Below are positions 43,182 to 50,103 of a DNA stretch of 50,103 nucleotides, piece by piece. Source of the DNA: Gloeocapsa sp. PCC 73106 (lineage in GTDB: Bacteria; Cyanobacteriota; Cyanobacteriia; Cyanobacteriales; Gloeocapsaceae). The notes under the pieces are model-generated. The model was not told the DNA's origin and searched no databases. It saw nothing but the letters and a program-made list of their open reading frames with translations. Positions within the stretch are counted from its first letter, which is position 1, and each line of letters begins with the position of its first letter. Position numbers and translations under genes: made by a program. The stretch covers positions 1 through 50,103 of the forward strand of contig NZ_ALVY01000209.1 of NCBI RefSeq assembly GCF_000332035.1. Direction: 5' to 3'.

Positions 43182-44666
43182 ATGACTGAGTTTACCCTAT
43201 CACTTTTTGACCCCAATACCCTACTCCCACACCGTGCAGGAATTGCAGGTTTAGCTATAGCTTTAGCAGAGATAAATCCTGAAACAGTTCCTTTTACTTG
43301 GGAAGTTAGTGAGACTGAAGTAAAACTCTCCTGGAATTGTAGCGATCAAGAAGCGGTCACCAGTTTACTGCAACAGACTTATCGTCTTCAAGACGGTTAT
43401 TTAGACGTTCCCGCACTTCATCTAGATCAACAGGGTAAATATACCTTTAGCGAAGGAGTAATTAGAACATTTTTACAACATTCTCAACAAAGAAAACTCA
43501 GTAAAAAAGAACGATTACTAACTTTTGTTATTGACGAAGGACAACCAGAACTTACTCATTCTTTTCGACCAATTGAAGAGTGTTACTACACCAAAGACTT
43601 TAAAGAAATTTTCACTTCCAAAGGAGAATTTAAACCGAGTATTGCTATGAAAGGACATCACGTACCTGGATTAGTTGAATGCTTTACTCATGGACCTTAT
43701 CAAGAATCTCCTTCGGGTTTTTTAGCTTTGTTGTTTCTACCTTTAGCTTGTTTTTATTACCAACTCTCTAGAGATGGATCCGGATATCGTTCAGCGATTG
43801 TTATTCCAGAGATTAAAAATCTTCAACAATGGGTAAAACGACGTCAAAAAGCTTACGGTAGAACTTACCGAGATTTTCGTGCTACTAGTTCTGGTGAATC
43901 GGCTCTTCGCTTTTTGCTACAAGAAAAACTCATTGAGGATAACCAATATTTTCGAGTGGATTATTGCGAAGTTTATCAATTAGGCAAACAACAATGGAAC
44001 GGCAATCAAAGTTATCTAAAACAAGGAGTCTACCGAGTCCAAGTAGAAGACAGAGTTTTAGAACTGTATAACTCAGCTTATCAATTTTTTCAACCACAAA
44101 TTCGTCAAAACGACAAAGGAGACAACTGGTGGTCAGAGTCCAATATTTTACCTTGGCTTTGCGACAATCTGATTACTGGTAAACCCTGGTATTCAGGTTT
44201 TTTTGAGTTCTTCAAAAACAATAAACTGTACGAACGCAAAGGATTAATCAAAATGAGTCAATATCTAGACGAGCATGAACAGATATTTTTCGAAGCTGTA
44301 CAAGGCTCTTTTAGCAGTTTTCTGCGAGAGCAAATTATCCAAGCAGAAAAACAAGGTCGTCAACCCGATTATCCCCAAATTACTGACAAGGTAATTAATC
44401 GTTTACAGCGACCTAGCACTCAACAAGATTTTGCCAAAACTATGGTTGATTTTTTGAGTCGCCATCGCAGTAAAGCAACCAGAGGAGTAGGAATGGAGAT
44501 TTATCACTGGCTTCACAAAGACAATAACTGGAAACAAGCGCGGGATTTAGCTTTATTAGCGATCGCCAGTTACACCAGCAAAACCAAGGACGGGGAAACG
44601 GAAATCCCCCTGGAATTACCAGATGAATCCGACTCCGATAACGGCTTAGAAATGTCCATACTTTAA
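43182..44666 (+). CDS. cas8: Type I-MYXAN CRISPR large subunit Cas8 (Cmx1/Cmx8-like, DevT-related)
   Basis: A 494-residue protein in the large-subunit position between cas3 and cas7. It starts MTEFTLSLFDPNTLLPHRAG, typical of the Cas8a1/Cmx-type proteins as I know them. Sequence similarity is otherwise low, so the assignment rests on start, length and position. It should recognise the PAM and the target. The C-terminal 137 residues are helix-rich (SQYLDEHEQIFFEAVQGSF onward) and preceded by an in-frame ATG with AAAGGA, a possible internal start for a small subunit. cas7 begins 11 bp after the stop. Confidence 0.8.
   Translation: MTEFTLSLFDPNTLLPHRAGIAGLAIALAEINPETVPFTWEVSETEVKLSWNCSDQEAVTSLLQQTYRLQDGYLDVPALHLDQQGKYTFSEGVIRTFLQHSQQRKLSKKERLLTFVIDEGQPELTHSFRPIEECYYTKDFKEIFTSKGEFKPSIAMKGHHVPGLVECFTHGPYQESPSGFLALLFLPLACFYYQLSRDGSGYRSAIVIPEIKNLQQWVKRRQKAYGRTYRDFRATSSGESALRFLLQEKLIEDNQYFRVDYCEVYQLGKQQWNGNQSYLKQGVYRVQVEDRVLELYNSAYQFFQPQIRQNDKGDNWWSESNILPWLCDNLITGKPWYSGFFEFFKNNKLYERKGLIKMSQYLDEHEQIFFEAVQGSFSSFLREQIIQAEKQGRQPDYPQITDKVINRLQRPSTQQDFAKTMVDFLSRHRSKATRGVGMEIYHWLHKDNNWKQARDLALLAIASYTSKTKDGETEIPLELPDESDSDNGLEMSIL
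44253..44666 (+). CDS. Putative internally initiated small subunit Cas11 within cas8
   Basis: ATG 44253 is in the cas8 frame and has AAAGGA (44238-44243) nine bases upstream. The 137-residue product would be almost all alpha-helical (EQIIQAEKQGRQ, DKVINRLQRPSTQQDF, LALLAIASYT) with an acidic tail. In types I-B, I-C and I-D, Cas11 is made from such internal sites in the large-subunit gene (established for those types). No separate small-subunit gene exists in this locus. Extension to this subtype is inference. Confidence 0.45.
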   Translation: MSQYLDEHEQIFFEAVQGSFSSFLREQIIQAEKQGRQPDYPQITDKVINRLQRPSTQQDFAKTMVDFLSRHRSKATRGVGMEIYHWLHKDNNWKQARDLALLAIASYTSKTKDGETEIPLELPDESDSDNGLEMSIL

Positions 44667-44677
44667 GGAGAAATATT

Positions 44678-45544
44678 ATGACACTACACATCTTTGTTAC
44701 CATCGTTACCCCCACCGCTGTCGCTGCTAATAACCGAGGAGAAGGAGACGGAAGTACTTTATCTACTCTGCAAAAAATTACCCGAGGAAATGACCAATAC
44801 ACTACCGTAAGCGCTGACGCCATTCGTTGGGCTTATCGAGAGTACCTACAGACTCTTAACCCAGCATTCGTTAACCGTACATTCGATCCTGATACCGATA
44901 AATACACCGTCAAAAACGAAAAATATAACCCCAAAACCTACATCGATGATGATCTTTTTGGTTTCATGGACGCCAAAAAAGATAAGAATAATAAAGATGC
45001 AACTACTAAAAGACGAGGGGTTTTAGAAGTCACGCGTGCGATCAGTCTAGATCCCTACTGGGGCGATATCGTCTTCGGTTCCAAAGGAGGAGAAAAAGGC
45101 AAAACCTCTATTCATAATACTGAAGTTCACTGCACTGCTTATCAGTATACACTCGCTCTAACTCCCAGTAGTTTACAAGATCCAACCAGATCTAAACTAT
45201 TAATACAAGCAGTACCCGCTATCAAGCACGTAGGTGGCAATCACGCTCGTTTTCTCTATGAATTTCGTCCCGAATCTATCGTTATTCGCATCACAGAAGA
45301 TCCAAGTCCTTGGATTATTAACTGTTTTGAAAGAGTAGGGGAATCCGTGGGATGTCCTCGTTTAGTGCGTTTAGTAGAAGTTAAAGACGTGCCCGCTTCT
45401 GAATTAATCGTCGCTGGTGAAATTGCCGATACACCCTACGCGCAACAACTCAAAAGTTTGAACGTGCAAGTATCAAGGGGGATTAAAGAAGCGATCGCGA
45501 TCGCAGAAGAACAATTGTTATCTTCCCAACAAGCCAAAGTATAG
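44678..45544 (+). CDS. cas7: CRISPR backbone subunit Cas7 (DevR/Cst2-like)
   Basis: A 288-residue RAMP-type protein expected to polymerise along the crRNA to form the Cascade backbone. The start MTLHIFVTIVTPTAVAANN and the core TVSADAIRWAYREYLQ, and RRGVLEVTRAISLDPYWGD, are characteristic of the DevR/Cst2 Cas7 group. Ribosome site AAGGAGA is strong, as expected for a subunit needed in several copies. A hairpin follows in the gap before cas5. Confidence 0.92.
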   Translation: MTLHIFVTIVTPTAVAANNRGEGDGSTLSTLQKITRGNDQYTTVSADAIRWAYREYLQTLNPAFVNRTFDPDTDKYTVKNEKYNPKTYIDDDLFGFMDAKKDKNNKDATTKRRGVLEVTRAISLDPYWGDIVFGSKGGEKGKTSIHNTEVHCTAYQYTLALTPSSLQDPTRSKLLIQAVPAIKHVGGNHARFLYEFRPESIVIRITEDPSPWIINCFERVGESVGCPRLVRLVEVKDVPASELIVAGEIADTPYAQQLKSLNVQVSRGIKEAIAIAEEQLLSSQQAKV

Positions 45545-45547
45545 CTG

Positions 45548-45593
45548 AAGTAAGGGGTAAAGGTGGATATTTTTCTTTTCTTTCCCCTAACTT
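45548..45593 (+). terminator. Hairpin between cas7 and cas5
   Basis: AAGT/ACTT (45548-45551 with 45590-45593), AGGGG/CCCCT (45553-45557 with 45584-45588) and AAAG/CTTT (45559-45562 with 45580-45583) stack into a stem with one mismatch and one bulge, around a 17-base T-rich loop. It starts 3 bp after the cas7 stop. It may be a partial terminator or processing/stability site that sets Cas7 above Cas5. Confidence 0.5.
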
Positions 45594-45624
45594 GATCCTG
45601 ATATAAGTGAAACAAGAGTAAATT

Positions 45625-46317
45625 ATGAACGATTTTCTTTATTTAGAATGTCCCTGCACTAGTTTTCCCCGTAGTTTTGCCAGAGATTACAAAGAAACCT
45701 ATCTCTATCCACCTCCTTCCACTATTTATGGGTTTTTACTCTCATTAGTGGGAGAAGAAGATTTAACAGCCCATTTGGGAGTAAAAATAGCCCTGGGAAT
45801 GATTGGAGAGACCCCTCCAATTTCTCGCATTGTGCGTAAACAAAGACACCATAAATTCAGTAAAACTCACCAAGGAATTTATCCACCCAGCCAGTTTTCC
45901 ATACCCAACTTTCAAGAATTACTCACGGATTTAAAGATAGTAATTAAACTCGAATCAGATGCAGAATTAGCTAAAATAACATTGGCACAAAGGGTAGCGA
46001 TCGCTCTCTCCAATCCCTCTGAAATCAAGCGCTTCGGTGGGTTATCCCTAGGAGAATCTTGGGCTTTAATCAATGGTTTAAGAAAGTATCGCCCAGAAGA
46101 TGGTAAAGTTAGCTGGCTCATCAGAGATAATCGAGGTTTAATAGGCTTACCCGTTTGGATTAATCGTGAAACCACCCAAGGAATATTTCAACGTTTCAGA
46201 CTCACTGAATCCGAAGCATTTGAGGATAATTGCTGGATAGAAATTAAAGCCCCTGTAGTGGAGAAAAAAACTCAGTCTCGCAGTAAAACTAAGCGATCGC
46301 CAAAAGCGACCAATTAA
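45625..46317 (+). CDS. cas5: CRISPR-associated protein Cas5 (Cmx5/DevS-like)
   Basis: A 230-residue RAMP protein that caps the 5' handle of crRNA in Cascade. The N-terminus LYLECPCTSFPRSFARDYKE, followed by YPPPSTIYGFLLSLVGEEDL, matches the Cas5 pattern where the first strand leads into a proline and glycine-rich loop. The C-terminal part is basic (KKTQSRSKTKRSPK). It is 80 bp after cas7 and 109 bp before cas4-cas1; the latter gap has its own promoter-like element. Confidence 0.9.
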   Translation: MNDFLYLECPCTSFPRSFARDYKETYLYPPPSTIYGFLLSLVGEEDLTAHLGVKIALGMIGETPPISRIVRKQRHHKFSKTHQGIYPPSQFSIPNFQELLTDLKIVIKLESDAELAKITLAQRVAIALSNPSEIKRFGGLSLGESWALINGLRKYRPEDGKVSWLIRDNRGLIGLPVWINRETTQGIFQRFRLTESEAFEDNCWIEIKAPVVEKKTQSRSKTKRSPKATN

Positions 46318-46362
46318 TTCCAAAAACAGCACCTTGAAAACTAAATAAAAAACTTTTTTACT

Positions 46363-46384
46363 CGGAAGCTTTTTGTCCAGGTTC
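46363..46384 (+). promoter_or_regulatory. Shared 22-nt element and promoter upstream of cas4-cas1
   Basis: Begins CGGAAGCTTTTT and ends AGGTTC; it differs at two of 22 bases from the copy before the WYL gene (39196-39217). A -10-like TATATT starts at 46391, six bases later, as in the other copy. The cas4-cas1 ATG is at 46427. Confidence 0.6.
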
Positions 46385-46426
46385 ACCAGTTATATTGATA
46401 GCAAACTTAGATAAAAATGATTATTT

Positions 46427-48097
46427 ATGGAAACTATCAATCTAGAAATATCAAACCAACCGCTTCAAGATACTATCAGAGTTTGTGCCCTCCACGCCTT
46501 TGCTTATTGTCCTCGTCTTTTCTATCTAGAAGAAGTCGAACAACTCTATACTCAAGACGCCGCCGTTTTTGCGGGGAGACGCTTACACGAAGAAATAGAA
46601 ACTCAAGAAGCAGAAGAATGGCTTGATCTCTATCTTGAAGACGAAATACTCGGTTTACGAGGAAGAGTTGACGCCTTACGCACCCGAAACGGCGAAACTA
46701 TTCCCTACGAACACAAACGCGGACGTTGTCACAGAGACGAAAAAAAACAACCTCAACCTTGGGAAAGCGATAGACTGCAAATCCTCGCCTACTGCTATCT
46801 CCTAGAAGTTTCCCTGGGGATTACAGTTACAGAAGGAAGAATTCGCTACCACGCAGATAATGTACTAATTCACGTTCCTTTCGATGAGGAAGGAAAACAG
46901 TGGGTACGCGATACGATTCAAAAAGCTAAAGCTTTGAGAAACTCTCCCTATCGTCCTCCTGTTAGCGATAACGAGCATCTTTGTTCGCGTTGTTCCCTGT
47001 CTCCTGTATGTCTCCCAGAAGAAGCTAGACTCGCTCATAACAAAGAATGGCATCCTCTGCGTTTATTTCCCCAAGACGACGAAAGAGAAGTAATACACAT
47101 TCTAGAGCCTGGTACTAGAGTGGGTCGCACTGGAGAACGACTGAAAATTAGCCGACGCAACCAACCCGATGAAAAAGTATCAATTCAACAGGTAAGTCAA
47201 GTTGTGCTCCATAGTTTTTCTCAAATCTCCACCCAAGCTGTGCACTTTCTTTCCGGTAAAGACGTTGGCATTCATTTTCTTTCTGGGGGAGGGCGTTATA
47301 TCGGTAGCTTAGATACTCGTTCGGGTAGTATTCAACGACGTATTCGACAGTATGAAGCTTTGACTAAACCCGATTTTTGCCTAGAATTAGCTCGCAAATT
47401 AGTAAATTGTCGGGGAGATGGACAGCGTAAATTTTTAATGCGGGGAAGACGCAATCAAGTAAAACTGTCACCCGCGTTAGATAAAGCGATCGCTCAAATG
47501 AAAGCAGTCCTCAAACAATTGCCTAAAATTAACTCTATTGAGTCACTATTGGGTATCGAAGGCAATCTAGCCGCTCTCTATTTTGGAGCTTTACCCCATC
47601 TCTTGAGTCTAAATCTTCCTCCTGCTTTTGCTTTTGAGGGTCGTAATCGTCGTCCTCCCAAGGATCGCTTTAATGCTATGTTGAGCTTTGGTTATTCTCT
47701 GCTCATTAAAGACGTCATGAATGCCATCCTTAGTGTTGGGCTTGAGCCTGCTCTGGGATTCTACCATCAACCTCGTACCCAAGCACCACCTTTAGCTCTG
47801 GATTTGATGGAGATTTTCAGAGTTCTTTTAGTAGATATGATTGTTATTACCTCTCTCAATCGTCAGCAATGGGATGAATCAGCAGACTTTGATATACGAG
47901 GACCACAAGTATGGCTAAGTGATAACGGACGGCGTAAATTCATCAATCTCTATGAACAGCGTAAAGCCGAAAGCTGGAAACACCCTGTAACTGGTTATTC
48001 CTTAACTTATCGTCGTTTATTAGAGTTGGAAGTGCGATTACTCGAAAAAGAATGGTGCGGCGAGGGCGGATTATTTGGTCAGTTAGTTATACGTTGA
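46427..48097 (+). CDS. cas4-cas1: Cas4-Cas1 fusion, CRISPR adaptation nuclease/integrase
   Basis: A 556-residue fusion. The Cas4 part (about 1-205) has the Fe-S cysteines in YCPRLFYLEE and CSRCSLSPVC and the RecB-type nuclease motifs GRVDALR and PYEHKRGR; it trims and selects prespacers by PAM. The Cas1 part (about 215-556) has the integrase glutamate in GIEGNLAALYF, the histidine in GFYHQPRTQAPPLALDLME and the acidic region following. The fusion is characteristic of the I-MYXAN group. Its own promoter-like element is shared with the WYL gene. cas2 starts 9 bp after its stop. Confidence 0.95.
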   Translation: METINLEISNQPLQDTIRVCALHAFAYCPRLFYLEEVEQLYTQDAAVFAGRRLHEEIETQEAEEWLDLYLEDEILGLRGRVDALRTRNGETIPYEHKRGRCHRDEKKQPQPWESDRLQILAYCYLLEVSLGITVTEGRIRYHADNVLIHVPFDEEGKQWVRDTIQKAKALRNSPYRPPVSDNEHLCSRCSLSPVCLPEEARLAHNKEWHPLRLFPQDDEREVIHILEPGTRVGRTGERLKISRRNQPDEKVSIQQVSQVVLHSFSQISTQAVHFLSGKDVGIHFLSGGGRYIGSLDTRSGSIQRRIRQYEALTKPDFCLELARKLVNCRGDGQRKFLMRGRRNQVKLSPALDKAIAQMKAVLKQLPKINSIESLLGIEGNLAALYFGALPHLLSLNLPPAFAFEGRNRRPPKDRFNAMLSFGYSLLIKDVMNAILSVGLEPALGFYHQPRTQAPPLALDLMEIFRVLLVDMIVITSLNRQQWDESADFDIRGPQVWLSDNGRRKFINLYEQRKAESWKHPVTGYSLTYRRLLELEVRLLEKEWCGEGGLFGQLVIR

Positions 48098-48106
48098 GGT
48101 GCGATC

Positions 48107-48400
48107 GTGGCTGAATTGAAAAACTGGTATCTTGTCTGTTACGATATTCGTTGTTCCAAGCGATGGCGCAAAGCCTACAAACTTCTAGAAGGCTACGGAG
48201 AGCGCATTCAATACTCTATTTTTCGCTGTTGGCTCAGTCAACGTATGCGTGAAAAACTACGTTGGGAATTGGAGAAAGTTCTCTCTAAAGAAGATGATTT
48301 ACTTTTAATTCGTCTCTCTCAACAATGTGTTCGAGATTTACCCAATTACAACCGCCCTAATACTTGGCTTTTGGATGAACGAGGATTTCGAGTCATCTAA
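48107..48400 (+). CDS. cas2: CRISPR adaptation protein Cas2
   Basis: A 97-residue dimeric scaffold of the Cas1-Cas2 integrase. The first strand YLVCYDIRCSKRWRKAY has the conserved aspartate, and QYSIFRCWLSQR is the second signature. Start is GTG 48107 with GAGGT six bases upstream. It follows cas4-cas1 closely and precedes the CRISPR leader. Confidence 0.95.
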   Translation: MAELKNWYLVCYDIRCSKRWRKAYKLLEGYGERIQYSIFRCWLSQRMREKLRWELEKVLSKEDDLLLIRLSQQCVRDLPNYNRPNTWLLDERGFRVI

Positions 48401-48653
48401 AAATACAAGCACCTGCGACTGTTTCTGTAAACGGCACACAAAAAATCGCTGTAACACTTCCCTGGTAAGGACTCAAAGCTCTTTTTATGCCAATAGAGAT
48501 GCTTGTAAAATCCTAGAACCATTGCTATGTAAGTCTTACGCAGGATGAAAAAAATCTTTTTTTGAGGCTCAGAAATTTATTTTGAGCATTCGGTGCAAGA
48601 TCCTTGTAAAATAGAGTAGGAACACAAGCGAATTAAAGCTTTTAGCGATCGCA
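48401..48653 (+). promoter_or_regulatory. CRISPR leader region
   Basis: The 253 bp between cas2 and the first repeat have no gene. They are AT-rich, with CTTGTAAAAT twice (48502-48511 and 48603-48612), each followed by a GAAC-ending block. The second copy could form part of the pre-crRNA promoter, about 40-50 bp before the first repeat. A small palindrome GTAAGTCTTAC lies around 48529. The HIP1 site GCGATCGC is directly before repeat 1. Confidence 0.6.
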
Positions 48654-49836
48654 GTGCCCCAACCTTAGATGCCATAAGGCGTTGATCACTTATCATCTGT
48701 TATCGCTAATTATCGTGTTGGTATCGTGCCCCAACCTTAGATGCCATAAGGCGTTGATCACACTACGACCTAGACATGCCAGACGAAGTATGTGCGAGTG
48801 CCCCAACCTTAGATGCCATAAGGCGTTGATCACTTGCGATAATCGGCAATACCTGTGTCGTTACTTAGTGTGCCCCAACCTTAGATGCCATAAGGCGTTG
48901 ATCACGTAACAAGTTTAATCCCCGATAGCATCAAGCACGAGGTGCCCCAACCTTAGATGCCATAAGGCGTTGATCACCACCGCAGCAAAAGAGAGCGTCA
49001 ACTCCCTAAAGCGTGCCCCAACCTTAGATGCCATAAGGCGTTGATCACATGCTCGCCAAGGGAAATATCAAGACCAACTTCAGCAGTGCCCCAACCTTAG
49101 ATGCCATAAGGCGTTGATCACGGGGTTTTTGCTGATGCAGTTGAAAAAACTAGTCCTCGTGCCCCAACCTTAGATGCCATAAGGCGTTGATCACAGATGC
49201 TAGTTGCAGTACAAGCGGAAGATGCTTTAGTGCCCCAACCTTAGATGCCATAAGGCGTTGATCACACGCTGCTATCGGAGAAAAGGAACCATCTAAGCCT
49301 GTGCCCCAACCTTAGATGCCATAAGGCGTTGATCACGTCTTTATTTCCCCCACCACTTATCTCAAACATCTGTGCCCCAACCTTAGATGCCATAAGGCGT
49401 TGATCACCGCGAGTACGAGGCTTTTGGAATAGCAGTTCCACAGTGCCCCAACCTTAGATGCCATAAGGCGTTGATCACTATTGCGCCCCTTCAGGAAGGT
49501 CACCTCTTTGGGGGTGCCCCAACCTTAGATGCCATAAGGCGTTGATCACTAGATAAAGATGTTTTGGATATTTGCGATCGCATACGTGCCCCAACCTTAG
49601 ATGCCATAAGGCGTTGATCACCACCAGTTTCAGCAGCTTTGGTAGTTTGTCGCTACCGTGCCCCAACCTTAGATGCCATAAGGCGTTGATCACATCGCAG
49701 GGAGAATCCAAGTAGGAGACTTGTACCTGTGCCCCAACCTTAGATGCCATAAGGCGTTGATCACGATTTGTAGCAAGTTCAATCAACCATTCTTTAAATA
49801 GTGCCCCAACCTTAGATGCCATAAGGCGTTGATCAC
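48654..49836 (+). CRISPR. CRISPR array, 17 repeats and 16 spacers
   Basis: The 36-nt repeat begins GTGCCCCAACC and ends GCGTTGATCAC. All 17 copies read identically, including the last. Spacers are 35-37 nt. Repeat positions 10-14 (CCTTA) and 22-26 (TAAGG) form a 5-bp hairpin with a 7-base loop. Cas6 cleavage just after its 3' side would leave a handle ending TTGATCAC. The array follows cas2 and a leader on the plus strand, so transcription is probably in that direction. Repeat starts are 48654, 48726, 48798, 48870, 48942, 49013, 49086, 49159, 49230, 49301, 49372, 49443, 49514, 49586, 49658, 49729 and 49801. Confidence 0.99.
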
Positions 49837-50103
49837 CTAAAGACGCGGCAGACAGGTATTTCTTAAGCTTTGTAATAGAAATTAATCCAGTTAAGCTACC
49901 AGAAAACACCGAATCAGTAGGTATAGACTTAGGAATACTCGACTTTGCCACACTCAGCAATGGGGAGAAAATAAAAGCACCAAAACCACTAAAAGCAAGA
50001 TTAAAGAGACTGAAAAAGCTTCAAAGGAAGTTAAGCAAGAAACAAAAAGGAAGTAACAGAAGAGAGCGCGCGAGGAAAAAAGTAGCTAGACTACACGCCA
50101 AAA
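49837..50103 (+). pseudogene. 5'-truncated tnpB (IS200/IS605 or IS607 type), runs off the window
   Basis: Codons from 49839 read KDAADRYFLSFVIEINP, then ESVGIDLGILDFATLSNGEK, the RuvC I region with the catalytic aspartate of TnpB nucleases, followed by a basic KRLKKLQRKLSKKQKGS stretch. The frame stays open to the window end. The N-terminal part (wedge domain, initiation codon) is missing: the sequence begins within two bases of the last CRISPR repeat, and an in-frame TGA lies inside the repeat. It is therefore a fragment, cut exactly at the array edge. Confidence 0.85.

Noticed and set aside
44440-44823. Minus-strand ORF of 127 codons across the cas8/cas7 junction
   Set aside because: Antisense to two well supported cas genes; no ribosome site or family features.
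48682-48909. ORF of 75 codons in the CRISPR array
   Set aside because: It consists of repeat units and spacers read as protein (recurring CPNLRCHKALIT), not a gene.
49478-49960. Minus-strand ORF of 160 codons across the array end and tnpB fragment
   Set aside because: Mostly repeated VINALWHLRLGH from the CRISPR repeats; antisense to the array and tnpB.
1-50103. tRNA or rRNA genes
   Set aside because: No T-arm GGTTCGA-type segment in a cloverleaf context and no rRNA sequence was noticed on either strand.

Overview
The window is chromosomal DNA of a cyanobacterium. The evidence is the frequent HIP1 octamer GCGATCGC, a cyanobacterial-type split RNA polymerase gene (rpoC1), psb32, a solanesyl diphosphate synthase gene, several families known mainly from cyanobacteria (DUF4327, DUF3119, DUF3086) and a PEP-CTERM protein. 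I cannot name the species.

Region by region. (1) 1-290 holds remnants of an IS607-type element. (2) 294-7295 (minus) encodes a 1245-residue cyclic-di-GMP enzyme whose first GAF domain has a bilin-type Cys-His, then ClpB and a 2TM protein. (3) 7375-16611 (plus) is housekeeping: ABC ATPase, DUF4327, a Na+/H+ antiporter, the cell-wall amidase AmiC, MurI, solanesyl diphosphate synthase and Dxs. A 40-codon membrane ORF lies on the minus strand between murI and sds. (4) 16612-21353 has a HicA-like toxin with a truncated partner, a STAS protein that seems to start at AUU, and on the minus strand FtsW, Psb32 and a DUF948/YtxH pair. (5) 20970-25645 is DUF3119-DUF3086-plsY converging on rpoC1. A UPF0175/PIN toxin-antitoxin module sits between plsY and rpoC1 and is bracketed by a perfect 53-bp direct repeat. 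(6) 25723-31851 has a WG-repeat Ser/Thr kinase cluster, a YefM/YoeB pair whose toxin is internally shortened, purK and DUF423.

(7) 31917-38209 (minus) is a tightly packed set: VOC enzyme, NTF2-like protein, DJ-1/PfpI protein, large AGE-family epimerase, a 45-aa small ORF, then a partner-switching trio (STAS antagonist, HATPase anti-sigma kinase, membrane PP2C phosphatase). Its promoter region resembles that of the neighbouring PEP-CTERM gene (38409-39029), at the same distance from the start codon. This enzyme plus partner-switch combination is my best candidate for an undescribed system. Its function is not known from sequence; control of a surface or extracellular polymer is an inference.

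(8) 39257-49836 (plus) is a complete CRISPR-Cas locus of the Cmx (I-MYXAN) type: WYL regulator, cas6, cas3, cas8, cas7, cas5, fused cas4-cas1, cas2 and an array of 17 identical 36-nt repeats with 16 spacers. A 22-nt element (20/22 identical) lies upstream of both the WYL gene and cas4-cas1, six bases before each -10 box, so the regulator and the adaptation genes probably share a control input. cas8 carries an internal start that could yield a separate small subunit (Cas11). The array ends directly against a 5'-truncated tnpB gene that runs off the window.
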